A stretch of DNA of 64,000 nt from Salinivibrio sharmensis (GCF_001995985.1 NZ_MUFC01000009.1:76184-140183), one strand, 5' to 3'; shown: positions 16,088 to 25,758, counted from the stretch's first letter. Notes: a model not told the origin generated them from the letters alone. A program made the numbers and translations.

Positions 16088-17498
16088 AATGAATCTCCAA
16101 AGTAAATGTGGTGGGTGGGCCAGATAGAATTAACTTCCCCCCCATTCGCTCAATCATGGATTCTACAATCGTCAGCCCCAGTCCAAGTCCACTTTGGCTG
16201 ACAAACGGTTTACGTATATGTTTCCAGTCCTTGGCCGTCAGTTCCCCTTGATCGCGTATCGCGATCGTAAAACGATCCTCAAACACGTGAGCATGAACAT
16301 CGACAGGTGCTACGCCATATTTGACCGCATTAGCAATCAAATTGTTCAATGATGTTGTTAACCAATAAACATTCGCTCGCACCGCCCCATCTTGGCTTAC
16401 GTGTAACGTAACTTGGTGTTCATCGCAAATATAACCCAACCACTCTTCAACAGACGGAATTGTCTCTTTACTGAGAGGCTTCTGGTTGGATTGTAAATAA
16501 TCTTTACTTGCCTCCGCCAATTGTTTTAGACGTCGCGAATCCTCGCAAAGCCGGCGAAATTCTTCATAAAAATCATCGGGTAAACTATCAAATTTGCGCC
16601 GAAAGCCCTCCACTGTCATGGATAAGCTAGCAATCGGGGTACGAAGCTCATGAGTGAGGATTTGCAACACCAGCATACGCTCTTGCATCAAACGGCGCTG
16701 GACTGTCCAGCGGTTAAACGCCCATCCTCCCAGCGCCACAAGGTTGATGACGATTAACGCCCCCACTAAGTAAGGCCAATAACTGGGCGCTTTTTCTTCG
16801 TTCCAACACAGATTACCCACGCGTGCCAAGCAAAAATCTTGCGCTCCTCGTGGTGTGACGGTTAGGTCAAATTCGGCAAGCAACGGCTGCCATTGCGACG
16901 CTTTGTACAAATGATAGTAGCTGCCAACACGCACCCACATTTCATTTTGGCTCATCAGCGACTTAGCGCCACTGTTCAAGGCATCCACGGCGTCGGATTC
17001 CATGCGCTGTAAACGACCCAATAGACTATCGGCTTCCGCCTGAGGGCGTTCCTGTATATGAAAAAAGCGCATGAGTTCACTGCGGCGCTCAGGAAACTGC
17101 TCGGCATATTTTGCCGCATAGCTACCACCGCCAGGATGAATAAAACCCGATCGAGAAAACCATGCCACAGGGAGCTGGGTGTTATTACACATCGCTCGCG
17201 TGAACACCAACGGCTCTGTCACTTGCGGATTAACTGGCCAAGGCCCTTGACACTTTTGGGCGGCTTGATACAGGCGGCGGATGTCTTTTAACGGGTATTT
17301 AGCACTCTGCGGCAGCAAACTCTCTGGGCTTAGCAATACACGTGGAAACGCTCGGTTAATGCCGATCAGGTTATAGCGAGCGATAGGATCGGCAAGCAAT
17401 AACTGCGCGCGAAAGGCAGTCATCTGCTCTGAAAATGTACTTGCCGCCAACGATGGCCAGCCAGTTAGTGTGAGAATGATTAGCAGCAGAATTCGCAT
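16059..17498 (-). CDS. vxrA: Sensor histidine kinase VxrA
   Basis: A 479-residue sensor kinase. Residues 1-18 are a signal peptide/TM1 (MRILLLIILTLTGWPSLA). A periplasmic DUF3404-type sensor domain runs to about 250, with four cysteines. TM2 is PYLVGALIVINLVALGGWAF. The HisKA box QILTHELRTPIASLSM holds the phosphorylated His. The ATPase domain shows NLIANAVKYG (N box), IRDQGEL (G1) and GLGLGLTIVESM (G2). ATG 17498 is chosen because the signal peptide begins there; an in-frame TTG lies at 17528. VxrA (WigK) responds to cell-wall damage in V. cholerae. Confidence 0.92.
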   Translation of the reverse strand: MRILLLIILTLTGWPSLAASTFSEQMTAFRAQLLLADPIARYNLIGINRAFPRVLLSPESLLPQSAKYPLKDIRRLYQAAQKCQGPWPVNPQVTEPLVFTRAMCNNTQLPVAWFSRSGFIHPGGGSYAAKYAEQFPERRSELMRFFHIQERPQAEADSLLGRLQRMESDAVDALNSGAKSLMSQNEMWVRVGSYYHLYKASQWQPLLAEFDLTVTPRGAQDFCLARVGNLCWNEEKAPSYWPYLVGALIVINLVALGGWAFNRWTVQRRLMQERMLVLQILTHELRTPIASLSMTVEGFRRKFDSLPDDFYEEFRRLCEDSRRLKQLAEASKDYLQSNQKPLSKETIPSVEEWLGYICDEHQVTLHVSQDGAVRANVYWLTTSLNNLIANAVKYGVAPVDVHAHVFEDRFTIAIRDQGELTAKDWKHIRKPFVSQSGLGLGLTIVESMIERMGGKLILSGPPTTFTLEIHCDASDVTSG

Positions 17499-17584
17499 GG
17501 TCGCAAGCTTACCATCGATTTTTATCAAAATGTCAGTACCGTGTAAGTTCCATCATCGGACGTTGACTCGATAACACCAAACAA

Positions 17585-17611
17585 AAAAGAGCCAGTCGAA
17601 ACTGGCTCTTT
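17585..17611 (-). terminator. Intrinsic terminator of pntAB
   Basis: Perfect 11-bp stem AAAGAGCCAGT / ACTGGCTCTTT with a CGAA/TTCG tetraloop and a T-run on the minus strand. It separates pntB from vxrA. Confidence 0.9.
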
Positions 17612-17639
17612 ACCACAGCGTATCAAGCATTAGGGCTAA

Positions 17640-19016
17640 TTATAGCGCTTTAAAAATCGCTTCTACACTTTGTTTCGCGTCACCGAACAACATGCTGCTA
17701 TTGTCTTTAAAGAACAGCGGGTTTTGCACCCCGGCATAACCTGTGTTCATTGAGCGCTTAAACACCACAACATTTTTGGCATTCCAAACCTCAAGGACCG
17801 GCATGCCTGCAATCGGACTCGATGGGTCGTCTGTGGCCGCTGGGTTAACAGTGTCGTTAGCACCGATCACCAGAACCGTGTCGGTTTCAGGAAAATCATC
17901 ATTAATTTCATCCATTTCCAATACGATGTCATACGGGACTTTCGCCTCCGCCAACAACACGTTCATGTGACCAGGCAAACGGCCTGCTACAGGGTGTATC
18001 GCAAAGCGAACCTCAACGCCCATGCTACGCAGTTTTTCTGTCACCTCGTACACAGGATACTGCGCCTGCGCGACCGCCATCCCGTAACCAGGCGCGATGA
18101 CCACACTGTTTGAGTCTTTGAGCATTTCAGCCACGTCTTCAGCGGTGCTCTCACGGTACTCACCGACTTCATCATCACCCGAAGATGCGGCACCATCGGA
18201 GCCAAAGCCACCGGCGATAACACTAATGAAAGAGCGGTTCATCGCTTTACACATGATGTAAGACAGAATCGCACCCGACGACCCGACTAAGGCACCGGTG
18301 ACAATCAACAGATCGTTCGCTAGCATAAAGCCAGCAGCCGCAGCCGCCCAGCCTGAATAGGAGTTGAGCATCGATACCACCACAGGCATGTCTGCACCAC
18401 CAATCGAGGCTACCAGGTGATAACCAAACGCTAACGCAATCACGGTCACAATCAGCAGTGCCGCCGTTGAACCTTCTGCGTTGACAAAGCTGATTAGCAA
18501 CAGGAACGACACAACCACAGCGGCCAAGTTAAGCTTGTGGCGATGTGGCAACATCAGCGCCTTGGAAGAAATCACCCCACGTAGCTTACCAAAGGCGACA
18601 ATCGAGCCGGTGAAAGTAATCGCACCGATAAAGACACCGAGGAAAATCTCAACCAAATGGATATTCAACATCGCACCGGTTAATGGTGGATGGTCAATAT
18701 AGGTATTAAAACCCACGAGTACCGCAGCCAGACCCACAAAACTGTGCAGCATTGCCACCAGCTCGGGCATTTCGGTCATTTCCACGCGTTTTGCATAATA
18801 AATACCGATCGCGCCACCAATGACCATGGCTAGAATAATCCAGCCCACACCTTGTACTTCTGGCCCCCAGATGGTCGCAACCAATGCGATCGCCATCCCG
18901 GTAATCCCGTAATAGTTACCTGCGCGTGCTGACTCTTGCTTTGATAGCCCAGCCAAACTGAGAATAAAACAAAGCGCAGCGACAATATACGCAGCTTGTA
19001 CCAATCCTTCAGACAT
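17640..19016 (-). CDS. pntB: NAD(P) transhydrogenase subunit beta
   Basis: A 458-residue inner-membrane protein. About nine hydrophobic segments fill residues 1-265. The C-terminal NADP(H)-binding domain III follows, with [56 protein letters not shown] and [17 protein letters not shown]. With PntA it forms the proton-translocating transhydrogenase making NADPH from NADH. Length matches E. coli PntB (462). It starts nine bases after pntA; one operon. Secure. Confidence 0.97.
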   Translation of the reverse strand: MSEGLVQAAYIVAALCFILSLAGLSKQESARAGNYYGITGMAIALVATIWGPEVQGVGWIILAMVIGGAIGIYYAKRVEMTEMPELVAMLHSFVGLAAVLVGFNTYIDHPPLTGAMLNIHLVEIFLGVFIGAITFTGSIVAFGKLRGVISSKALMLPHRHKLNLAAVVVSFLLLISFVNAEGSTAALLIVTVIALAFGYHLVASIGGADMPVVVSMLNSYSGWAAAAAGFMLANDLLIVTGALVGSSGAILSYIMCKAMNRSFISVIAGGFGSDGAASSGDDEVGEYRESTAEDVAEMLKDSNSVVIAPGYGMAVAQAQYPVYEVTEKLRSMGVEVRFAIHPVAGRLPGHMNVLLAEAKVPYDIVLEMDEINDDFPETDTVLVIGANDTVNPAATDDPSSPIAGMPVLEVWNAKNVVVFKRSMNTGYAGVQNPLFFKDNSSMLFGDAKQSVEAIFKAL

Positions 19017-19025
19017 TGTTTCTCC

Positions 19026-20579
19026 TTACCCTTTACGGAACATTTCAAGCATGCGCTTTGTAACTGTAAAGCCGCCAAATATATTGATGCTGGCGATCAA
19101 CACGGCAATGAAAGCAAGGAAGGTTACAAAGCCAATGCCTTGTCCTACCTGCAATAAGGCCCCAACGATGATGATGCCTGAGATCGCATTGGTAACGGAC
19201 ATCAGCGGGGTATGCAGCGCGTGAGTAACATTCCATACCACGTAGTAGCCCACCACACAGGCCAGTACGAAAACGGTAAAGTGTGAGAGGAATTCACTGG
19301 GAGCGTAGTTCGCCAGCCAACCAAACGCACCGGCCGCCGCGGCCATCAGGCCATATTTGGTGGCACGAGAGGTTTTTTTAGCTTCCGGCTTCGCAGCAGG
19401 TTCCGCTTTGGGCTCAGCTTTAGGTTGCGCGGAGACTTGAATCGGTGGCGCCGGCCAGGTGACCTCACCCTCTTTGATCACGGTAACGCCACGCACAACT
19501 ACATCGTCAAAGTCGATGTTGATGCTGCCATCTTTTTCTTTACACAGCAGCTTGGTGAGGTTGACTAGGTTAGTCGCATAAAGCTGTGACGATTGGGTTG
19601 GCAAACGGCCCACCATGTCGGTGTAGCCGATCACTTTCACGCCATTGGGCGTGGTGATCACTTGGTCTTTTTCTGTGTACTCGCAGTTACCGCCATTGGC
19701 TGCTGCCAAATCAACAATTACACTGCCCGGCTTCATGCTGTCGACCATTTCCTTGGTGATCAGTTTCGGTGCCGGCTTCCCTGGGATGAGCGCGGTTGTG
19801 ATAATAATATCAACATCTTCAGCCTGCTGCGCATACAGCTTTTCCGCCGCCTTATTAAACTCATCAGACATTTCTTTGGCATATCCATCGCCACTACCTG
19901 AGTTGTCTTGTTTAAAATCGGCTTCTAAAAACTCGGCGCCCATGCTCTCGACTTGTTCTTTTACTTCAGGGCGAACATCAAAAGCACGAACAATCGCCCC
20001 TAAGCTACCGGCTGCACCAATTGCCGCCAGCCCGGCAACGCCGGCCCCCGCAACAAACACTTTCGCAGGCGGCACTTTACCCGCCGCGGTTATTTGTCCG
20101 GTAAAGAAGCGTCCAAATTCGTGCGCCGCTTCCACCACTGCCCGATAACCGGCGATGTTCGCCATCGAACTTAGCGCATCCAATGACTGCGCTCGTGAAA
20201 TACGTGGAACCGCATCCATGGCCATCACGTTCACGTTCTGCGCTGACAGACGCTCGAGTAATTCTTCGTTTTGAGCGGGCCAAATAAAGCTCACCAAGGT
20301 GGTACCTGATTGCAGCAATGCCACTTCATCTTGGCCAGTTTCTTCAATCACGCCTGGTGCATTAACTTTAAAGATGATGTCAGACTGCCAGGCAGCGTCT
20401 GTATCAACAATGCTCGCCCCAGCTTGTTCGTACGCAGTGTCTTCAAAGCTTGCTTTTTCGCCTGCTCCCTTCTCTACTACGACGTCAAAACCGAGCTTGA
20501 TAAGCTGCTCAACCGACTTAGGTGTCGCAGCTACCCTCGTTTCATTAACGAGCCTCTCTTTTGGAACACCAATCTGCAT
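19026..20579 (-). CDS. pntA: NAD(P) transhydrogenase subunit alpha
   Basis: A 517-residue protein. Domain I (1-380) binds NAD(H) ([57 protein letters not shown]). A Pro/Lys/Ala/Glu repeat linker ([17 protein letters not shown], about 385-402) leads to three C-terminal membrane segments ([54 protein letters not shown]), the alpha-2 part of domain II. It is cotranscribed with pntB. The 312-bp upstream region contains a possible CRP site. Secure. Confidence 0.97.
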   Translation of the reverse strand: MQIGVPKERLVNETRVAATPKSVEQLIKLGFDVVVEKGAGEKASFEDTAYEQAGASIVDTDAAWQSDIIFKVNAPGVIEETGQDEVALLQSGTTLVSFIWPAQNEELLERLSAQNVNVMAMDAVPRISRAQSLDALSSMANIAGYRAVVEAAHEFGRFFTGQITAAGKVPPAKVFVAGAGVAGLAAIGAAGSLGAIVRAFDVRPEVKEQVESMGAEFLEADFKQDNSGSGDGYAKEMSDEFNKAAEKLYAQQAEDVDIIITTALIPGKPAPKLITKEMVDSMKPGSVIVDLAAANGGNCEYTEKDQVITTPNGVKVIGYTDMVGRLPTQSSQLYATNLVNLTKLLCKEKDGSINIDFDDVVVRGVTVIKEGEVTWPAPPIQVSAQPKAEPKAEPAAKPEAKKTSRATKYGLMAAAAGAFGWLANYAPSEFLSHFTVFVLACVVGYYVVWNVTHALHTPLMSVTNAISGIIIVGALLQVGQGIGFVTFLAFIAVLIASINIFGGFTVTKRMLEMFRKG

Positions 20580-20891
20580 AGCTATTCCCTGAATGTTGGC
20601 TTATAAGAAATTTTTTTGGTTATCACAGGCGCTAAAACCGCGGCCTGAAATAGGTTCACTGACAAAAATAAGCATTCCAAGCGGTTTTATTCGCTTATCA
20701 CACTGTTGCGGTCTGTTGTCAGTGTTTCGTGCTTAGCAACGCAACAGTGTTAACTTAACGAGTTTATTCCTTAATCACCACAGGGCGAGGATCGCTATTG
20801 GGGCATAAATGTGATCTGGGCTACACTTTATCCGAATTAATTGCTCATATTTATGCATTATTTTTGCTATCGCGCGATTCGTTGACGCCCC
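20580..20891 (-). promoter_or_regulatory. pntA upstream region with a candidate CRP site
   Basis: 312 bp with no credible gene. At 20807-20828 the left arm AAATGTGATCT is a perfect CRP half-site, and the right arm GGCTACACTT is partial; the centre lies about 240 bp before pntA. A T-run (20611-20617) lies near pntA. The CRP assignment is tentative. Confidence 0.35.
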
Positions 20892-21173
20892 TCAATCAAA
20901 TAGTCGATCACCGTTTTGATCAATCATCATTTTTGCTTTTGTGACCATCAAGCTGTTGGCATCTTCCTGACTTCCCAGCAAATCTGAGCGAATAAACGTA
21001 TGGGTGAGCACTTTGCCATCAAGTGATTTGCAAATACGGCCACTAACACGATATTGCCCGTTTTCGGCGGTCGATTCAGGATAAATTAAATAGCCTTGGT
21101 ATTCTGTCGGGGTGACTGACGCCTGTGATTGTTTGTCGCTTCCCTTAGAAAACAGTGCAGAGAACCATCCCAT
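20892..21173 (-). CDS. HlyU-family small protein (PF10115 type)
   Basis: A 93-residue cytosolic protein starting MGWFSALFSKGSDKQSQ. The core, YQGYLIYPESTAENGQYRVSGRICKSLDGKVLTHTFIRSDLLGSQEDANSLMVTKAKMMIDQNGDRLFD, matches my memory of the PF10115 proteins named HlyU in alphaproteobacteria and vibrios, unrelated to the ArsR-type HlyU of V. cholerae. The name suggests regulation, but I see no helix-turn-helix. It stands alone, reading toward pntA. Confidence 0.68.
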   Translation of the reverse strand: MGWFSALFSKGSDKQSQASVTPTEYQGYLIYPESTAENGQYRVSGRICKSLDGKVLTHTFIRSDLLGSQEDANSLMVTKAKMMIDQNGDRLFD

Positions 21174-21260
21174 CTTTTGTACTCCTCAATTGATCGCATT
21201 CGTCGGCTGGTGAGCCACTTATTTTAAGTTAACGCTTGAGGACGATTAAACCATAAAAAA

Positions 21261-21287
21261 AACGCCACATCTCGGTGATGTGGCGTT
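21261..21287 (-). terminator. Intrinsic terminator of the DUF1127 gene
   Basis: Perfect 11-bp stem AACGCCACATC / GATGTGGCGTT with a five-base loop and an A-run on the plus strand (T-run on the minus strand). It lies 27 bp after the small gene at 21314-21487. Confidence 0.88.
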
Positions 21288-21313
21288 TCGTGTTCTATCC
21301 GTTTTAAGTCGTC

Positions 21314-21487
21314 TTATCGGTTTATACCAATATCACGCTGCAAATGTGCCGGTAAACGACTGGCATCATAAGCGGGAGCGTGCGTGCTGCGAGTAAACAG
21401 CACATCCATGGCGTGAGCGATCAGTCCTTTGATTGTTACCGCGTAAGATCGACGAGAACGGGGCATATTAACCGTTGCAGTCGTCAT
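21314..21487 (-). CDS. DUF1127-like small protein
   Basis: A 57-residue basic protein: MTTATVNMPRSRRSYAVTIK at the start and ASRLPAHLQRDIGINR at the end. The C-terminal L-x-x-x-x-L-x-DIG-x-x-R block is the DUF1127 signature. GAGGAT lies seven bases before the ATG, and a strong terminator follows, so this is a complete independent transcription unit. DUF1127 proteins of alphaproteobacteria take part in RNA and phosphate/carbon homeostasis; the role in vibrios is unknown. An inverted repeat (GATTAG-TTTTT-CTAATC) lies about 90 bp upstream. Confidence 0.8.
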   Translation of the reverse strand: MTTATVNMPRSRRSYAVTIKGLIAHAMDVLFTRSTHAPAYDASRLPAHLQRDIGINR

Positions 21488-21834
21488 AAGATCCTCGCTT
21501 TGTTGTCTTAATCACTCGCCGCAAATTATAAGGTGCTGCCCCGAGATTTAAACTGATGAAAATTAAACCAGTGGATTAGTTTTTCTAATCTAAAGTGCTT
21601 GCCGGTTATCACGTATTCATTATGTTAAGTTGCAGTAAAATAAGCTAATCACTTACCTGACATACAAACCATCAATGAATTCAGTTTGTCTGTTTGAATT
21701 CACTGCTCGCTCCCTTATCCTGTCTGACTTTTTATACGACACAGTGTATTAATCATTGAAAAGACTATTTTTCACTCGATTAGTTGTGTAAACCTGATAA
21801 CATCGTGATTACACATGTGACCAAGGTGTTGACC
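21488..21834. promoter_or_regulatory. Divergent control region with a GATTAG/CTAATC inverted repeat
   Basis: 347 bp between the DUF1127 gene (leftwards) and the permease (rightwards), AT-rich and without a gene. The perfect inverted repeat GATTAG-TTTTT-CTAATC (21574-21590) resembles LysR-type operators with CTAAT halves. No promoter can be pinned with certainty. Confidence 0.45.
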
Positions 21835-22767
21835 ATGCTCGCGTTTCTCGCCAAACATTCAGCGTTGTGTCTTTTTATTGCCGCATTGATTGGCTTTGCC
21901 TTTCCGAGCGTCTCGTTAGCCTTATTTCCGTTTTTACCTTATGTACTATTCGCCTTGATGCTGTTTACTCTACTTGGCATTCATCAAGGCCTATTAGTGA
22001 AAGCGTTAGCTCAGTGGCAGGTCTGGGTGTACGCATTGGTTCACTCAGTGCTACTTACCGTACTCACTTGTTCTCTCGCGTGGCTACTCGGCGCGTCTGC
22101 ACCTTTGTTGCTTGCAATCAGTGGAATTTGCGCCACTGGGTCTTTGTTTGCAACGCCAGCTATCATTCGTTCTTTGGGGATGGATGCGCTCATCGCCATG
22201 GCCTATACCATTGCTTCAACGTTGCTGATGCCCGTGGTCTTGTTTATTAATCTCACGGTGCTATCCGGTGACTCATTTTCACTGGATCTGCAAAGCTATG
22301 CCGTGCGATTGGTGATCTTCATTTTTGGTCCCATGCTGTTTGCCGCGCTTTTTCACGCGCTGATCAAACCAGAAAAACTCAAACGCATTCACAGCAAACT
22401 GTCACAGTTTACGATTGTGCTGGTATTCAGTTTTCCTTTGGGTCTGGTCGGTCCATTCGGGGCAATGTGGCAAAACGATTCTGGCTATGCGTTAGAACTT
22501 TTAGCCATTTCAGTTGCAATTTGCATACTTTTTTTCATCATTGCGTATGGGCTATATCGCAAACGGGGGCGGGAGGCGAGCATGATCGCCGCGGTGTCGG
22601 CGGTCAATCGGAATGTACTGCTAACGTACACCGTTGCCGGTGCCGCGCTCGGGCCGGCATTTCTGCCATTAATCGGCGCGATACAGCTGCCAATCTATTT
22701 ACAACCGTTGTTAGTGCGTTGGGGAACCCGGCTCAAACAGGTTCCCCCGCAATCCGCGGATCAGTAA
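21835..22767 (+). CDS. BASS-like (bile acid:sodium symporter superfamily) membrane protein
   Basis: A 310-residue, very hydrophobic protein with about ten membrane segments (for example LCLFIAALIGFAFPSVSLALFPFLPYVLFALMLFTLLGI). The pattern GATPA/GSLFATPAIIRSLGMDALIAMAYTIASTLLMPVV, followed by a second half ending FLPLIGAIQLPIYLQPLL, fits the inverted-repeat fold of BASS transporters. Substrate unknown. ATG 21835 is preferred; the frame is open to TTG 21784, but those residues are hydrophilic and without a ribosome-binding site. It stands alone. Confidence 0.65.
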   Translation: MLAFLAKHSALCLFIAALIGFAFPSVSLALFPFLPYVLFALMLFTLLGIHQGLLVKALAQWQVWVYALVHSVLLTVLTCSLAWLLGASAPLLLAISGICATGSLFATPAIIRSLGMDALIAMAYTIASTLLMPVVLFINLTVLSGDSFSLDLQSYAVRLVIFIFGPMLFAALFHALIKPEKLKRIHSKLSQFTIVLVFSFPLGLVGPFGAMWQNDSGYALELLAISVAICILFFIIAYGLYRKRGREASMIAAVSAVNRNVLLTYTVAGAALGPAFLPLIGAIQLPIYLQPLLVRWGTRLKQVPPQSADQ

Positions 22768-22772
22768 ATGGG

Positions 22773-22862
22773 TTAAATGACCGGCACAAAGTAGACAATC
22801 GATGCCCAAGCCACCAACCAAAAACTGATCAAGCCGATATCAAACCAGTCACGTTTTTCCAT
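22773..22862 (-). CDS. 29-residue single-pass membrane protein
   Basis: A very short frame coding for MEKRDWFDIGLISFWLVAWA followed by SIVYFVPVI: a charged N-terminus and one hydrophobic segment ending at the stop. A strong GGTGAGGGG ribosome-binding site lies two to ten bases before the ATG, which argues that it is translated. It overlaps no other gene and lies between the permease and the 5'-nucleotidase-like gene. Function unknown; such proteins often bind larger membrane complexes. Confidence 0.6.
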   Translation of the reverse strand: MEKRDWFDIGLISFWLVAWASIVYFVPVI

Positions 22863-22996
22863 AACCCCTCACCTTTCGATAGTGTGTCGAACAATTCAGG
22901 TTCACTCTTTGTATCGACAATCTTGTCAAAAACTTAAACGGCAATTGTCTGCCGTCAACACCAAGTTCACTATCAATAAGCAAGGGGTAGGCCAAG

Positions 22997-24745
22997 TTAT
23001 TCTCCCCAACAGTTTTTCATCTCACCGGGTGTTGGGAGATAACACACTAAAGGCGCTGTGGGCAGTGATAAAACCGGCTGCTGACGTGCATAGTGAATAA
23101 AGCACTCTGCCATTGAAAGGCCAATAGAGCGACGTTCACCGGTTTGAATAGCATCGTACCCTTCTTTTCCTTGCGCGGTATAAGATGACGACACACCCGT
23201 GTATTGTCGCTCATCATCCATGGCTATCCAGTGATTGCCGCGCTTTATCTCCAGTTGCGTTACTCGCATGCCCATCGGCTGCCACGCTTCGTAGCGATAG
23301 CGTATATCGGCGCAATACGGAAAACTGCCCGAGCCAAGGCCGATGACACCATTATCAGTGGCATTATTGATCGCCCCTTCTATTGCACAACGTATTTGTG
23401 CGCCGGTTACCTGGTAGGCGATCACGTCGATAGCAAACGGTAACAACGCGCCTGCAATTAAAGCGGCCGAGAGTGGCCCGGCGTTTAAACTGACTCTCAC
23501 GCCACCTGCATTATGAATAGCAAAATCGGCTTCAATCCCTTGCTCACGCGCGGCCCACAGAAAGCTTTCTGTCACCAATGGGGCCACTTCACTGCCCCCC
23601 TCGCTGTCAGGCACACGCACATGACGGAGTCGTTGCGGCACATGTGTGACAATGTCACTTTCTAGTTGCGCCACATGGGGACGGTAGGTCCGCTGTATAT
23701 ACTGCTTCAACGCGAGATCACTGGGTAAAATCAATACATTGTCTTGTCGGTTGAGATAGGCTCTCACTGCTTGATACGAGCCTTCGGTCAATTGCTGCTC
23801 CCGCGAGGCATCCATCGCAAGGCTGCGACCGAGCAACAAGTAGTTTTGGCCATCAAAGGCAGCTGGTCGACCGTTTTCATCAATAGATAACGTAAACCGT
23901 CCAATGGCTTGCGCATGGCAGCCCGCTTGCACAATCCAGGTATCGTTGACTTTATAGCCGTAGGGATCTTCTTTCGCCAAACCAAGGTTTTGAAAATCGC
24001 CTTGCAACACATGGGTATGGCCTCCCACAATCACATCAATCCCCTTGACCGCAGCCGCTAACTCCTTGTCTTTGTCATAACCCAAATGACTCAACAAAAT
24101 AATGGTGTTCACGCCTTGTTGACGCAAAAAAGCCACGGTGTTTTCGGCGATGCGTGTTGCCGGCAAGAAAGGGGTATCGGGATCAGGGTGTGCCAATGCG
24201 GCCATTTGCTCGACCGCCAAACTAAAGATGCCCACTTTGTGCCCGGCATAGGTTTTGATGAGTGTACTCGCACGCTCCTCCGGAGCAATGTATGGCAGTA
24301 AAGCAGGCTTATCACTGACGCGCTTATCCTTGTCTTTTGATTCATCCGCCACATGCCAATTACCCGCAAGCAATGGGAATTGAATATCATCAAGAAAGTC
24401 GGCCACGGGTCCATTCCCTTGGTCAAGCTCGTGATTACCAATCGCCATCGCATCAATGCCGAGTCGATTCAGCAAATCTGCATTCGCTTTACCTTTGAAT
24501 AGTGAGTAATACAGAGTCCCTTGAAAGCAATCCCCAGCATGTAAAAAAAGGAAGGCATGATCATCCTGCTTAGCCTGCTCGCGAAAATGTGATACCGCAG
24601 ATGCAATGCGTGCGAACCCGCCGCTATTGGCATAAACCGGTGTCGCCTTGTCGTCCAGGTTCAGTGAGACAGGGGTGGACTCAAAGTGAGAGTGGGTGTC
24701 GTTAATATGCGCGATCGTTAACGAGAAAGGTTGTCGTGCTGTCAT
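22997..24745 (-). CDS. 5'-nucleotidase/UshA-family metallophosphoesterase without signal peptide
   Basis: A 582-residue two-domain enzyme. The N-terminal dimetal phosphoesterase shows IAHINDTHSHFE, LHAGDCFQGTLYYS, IGNHELDQG, ILLSHLGYDKD and VGGHTHVLQGD, all metal-ligand blocks. The C-terminal 5'-nucleotidase domain contains AIHNAGGVRVSLNAGPLSAALIAGALLPFAIDVIAYQVTG and SSSYTAQGKEGYDA. UshA relatives are periplasmic, but this protein begins MTARQPFSLTIAHINDTH with no signal sequence from either ATG 24745 or GTG 24760, so it should be cytosolic. Substrate likely a nucleotide or nucleotide sugar. A matS site (23646) lies inside. Confidence 0.88.
   Translation of the reverse strand: MTARQPFSLTIAHINDTHSHFESTPVSLNLDDKATPVYANSGGFARIASAVSHFREQAKQDDHAFLFLHAGDCFQGTLYYSLFKGKANADLLNRLGIDAMAIGNHELDQGNGPVADFLDDIQFPLLAGNWHVADESKDKDKRVSDKPALLPYIAPEERASTLIKTYAGHKVGIFSLAVEQMAALAHPDPDTPFLPATRIAENTVAFLRQQGVNTIILLSHLGYDKDKELAAAVKGIDVIVGGHTHVLQGDFQNLGLAKEDPYGYKVNDTWIVQAGCHAQAIGRFTLSIDENGRPAAFDGQNYLLLGRSLAMDASREQQLTEGSYQAVRAYLNRQDNVLILPSDLALKQYIQRTYRPHVAQLESDIVTHVPQRLRHVRVPDSEGGSEVAPLVTESFLWAAREQGIEADFAIHNAGGVRVSLNAGPLSAALIAGALLPFAIDVIAYQVTGAQIRCAIEGAINNATDNGVIGLGSGSFPYCADIRYRYEAWQPMGMRVTQLEIKRGNHWIAMDDERQYTGVSSSYTAQGKEGYDAIQTGERRSIGLSMAECFIHYARQQPVLSLPTAPLVCYLPTPGEMKNCWGE
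23646..23658. other. matS site 6
   Basis: GTGACAATGTCAC, exact match to GTGACRNYGTCAC, inside the 5'-nucleotidase-like gene and 14.7 kb to the right of site 5. Confidence 0.82.
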
Positions 24746-24861
24746 AATTATCCGTGCCACAACACAAAAGAAGATGATACAAGCTTATCATCGACAAATA
24801 CAACAAAGGTTAAGTTTCTGATAAATTAACCCCAAATTAACGACAAGGAAGCAAGATAACC

Positions 24862-25758
24862 ATGCAACTCAACAATACCAAGGTAGCCTTTATTGGCCTA
24901 GGCGTGATGGGCTTTCCAATGGCCGGGCACCTTCAACGCCACGGCTACCCAACTCGCGTCTATAACCGCACCACCCGCAAAGCCGAAGCGTGGTGCGACA
25001 CCTATTCAGGCACATATGGAATGACGCCCGCCGAAGCTGTGGCTGATGCTGATATCGTCTTTATGTGCGTGGGAAACGATGATGACGTACGCAGTGTGGT
25101 GTATGGCGATATTGGTGTGTTAGCCAATATGAAAAAAGGCAGTACGCTGGTCGATCACACCACCACCTCTGCCGAGCTAGCCCTTGAGTTGGCACAAGTA
25201 TGCGAGCGTCAAGGCCTGAGCTTTCTCGATGCCCCCGTCTCAGGCGGCCAAGCCGGTGCGGAAAAAGGCGCACTCACCATTATGGTCGGTGGCAACCCGA
25301 CTGTGTTCAGTGACGTTGAACCAGTAATGAACGTCTATGCCAGCGCCATCCAGCATATAGGCCCGCATGGCAGTGGCCAGCGCTGTAAAATGGCCAATCA
25401 AATATGTATTGCCGGTGTCTTACAAGGCTTATCCGAGGCACTCACCTTCGCGCAATCCGCTGATCTCGATATCGAAAAGATGATCAATGCCATTAAGCAT
25501 GGTGCCGCAGGCTCTTGGCAAATGGAAAATCGTGCTTTGACCATGGCGGAAGACAGGTTTGACTTTGGCTTTGCGATTGATTGGATGCGTAAAGATCTGG
25601 GCTTTTGTTTAGAAGAAGCCACCAAGTTAGGCGTGGGGCTTCCCTTAACCGAGCAAGTGGATCAACAATACAACAAGTTACAAGCGCGCGGCTATGGTCG
25701 TTGTGACACCTCGGTCCTGATCAAGCAGTTTGATACAGATACCAAACCATCTTCATAA
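24862..25758 (+). CDS. NAD(P)-dependent beta-hydroxyacid dehydrogenase family protein
   Basis: A 298-residue enzyme of the 3-hydroxyisobutyrate/tartronate-semialdehyde reductase family. The Rossmann motif is VAFIGLGVMGFPMAGHL (GxGxMG at the N-terminus). The substrate-binding block is FLDAPVSGGQAGAEKGALTIMVGG. The catalytic Lys lies in GSGQRCKMANQICIAG. The helical C-terminal domain completes the usual length (about 295). A GGAAGC site precedes the ATG, divergent from the nucleotidase gene. The exact substrate cannot be told from sequence. A 7-bp hairpin (25780-25802) follows without a T-run. Confidence 0.88.
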   Translation: MQLNNTKVAFIGLGVMGFPMAGHLQRHGYPTRVYNRTTRKAEAWCDTYSGTYGMTPAEAVADADIVFMCVGNDDDVRSVVYGDIGVLANMKKGSTLVDHTTTSAELALELAQVCERQGLSFLDAPVSGGQAGAEKGALTIMVGGNPTVFSDVEPVMNVYASAIQHIGPHGSGQRCKMANQICIAGVLQGLSEALTFAQSADLDIEKMINAIKHGAAGSWQMENRALTMAEDRFDFGFAIDWMRKDLGFCLEEATKLGVGLPLTEQVDQQYNKLQARGYGRCDTSVLIKQFDTDTKPSS

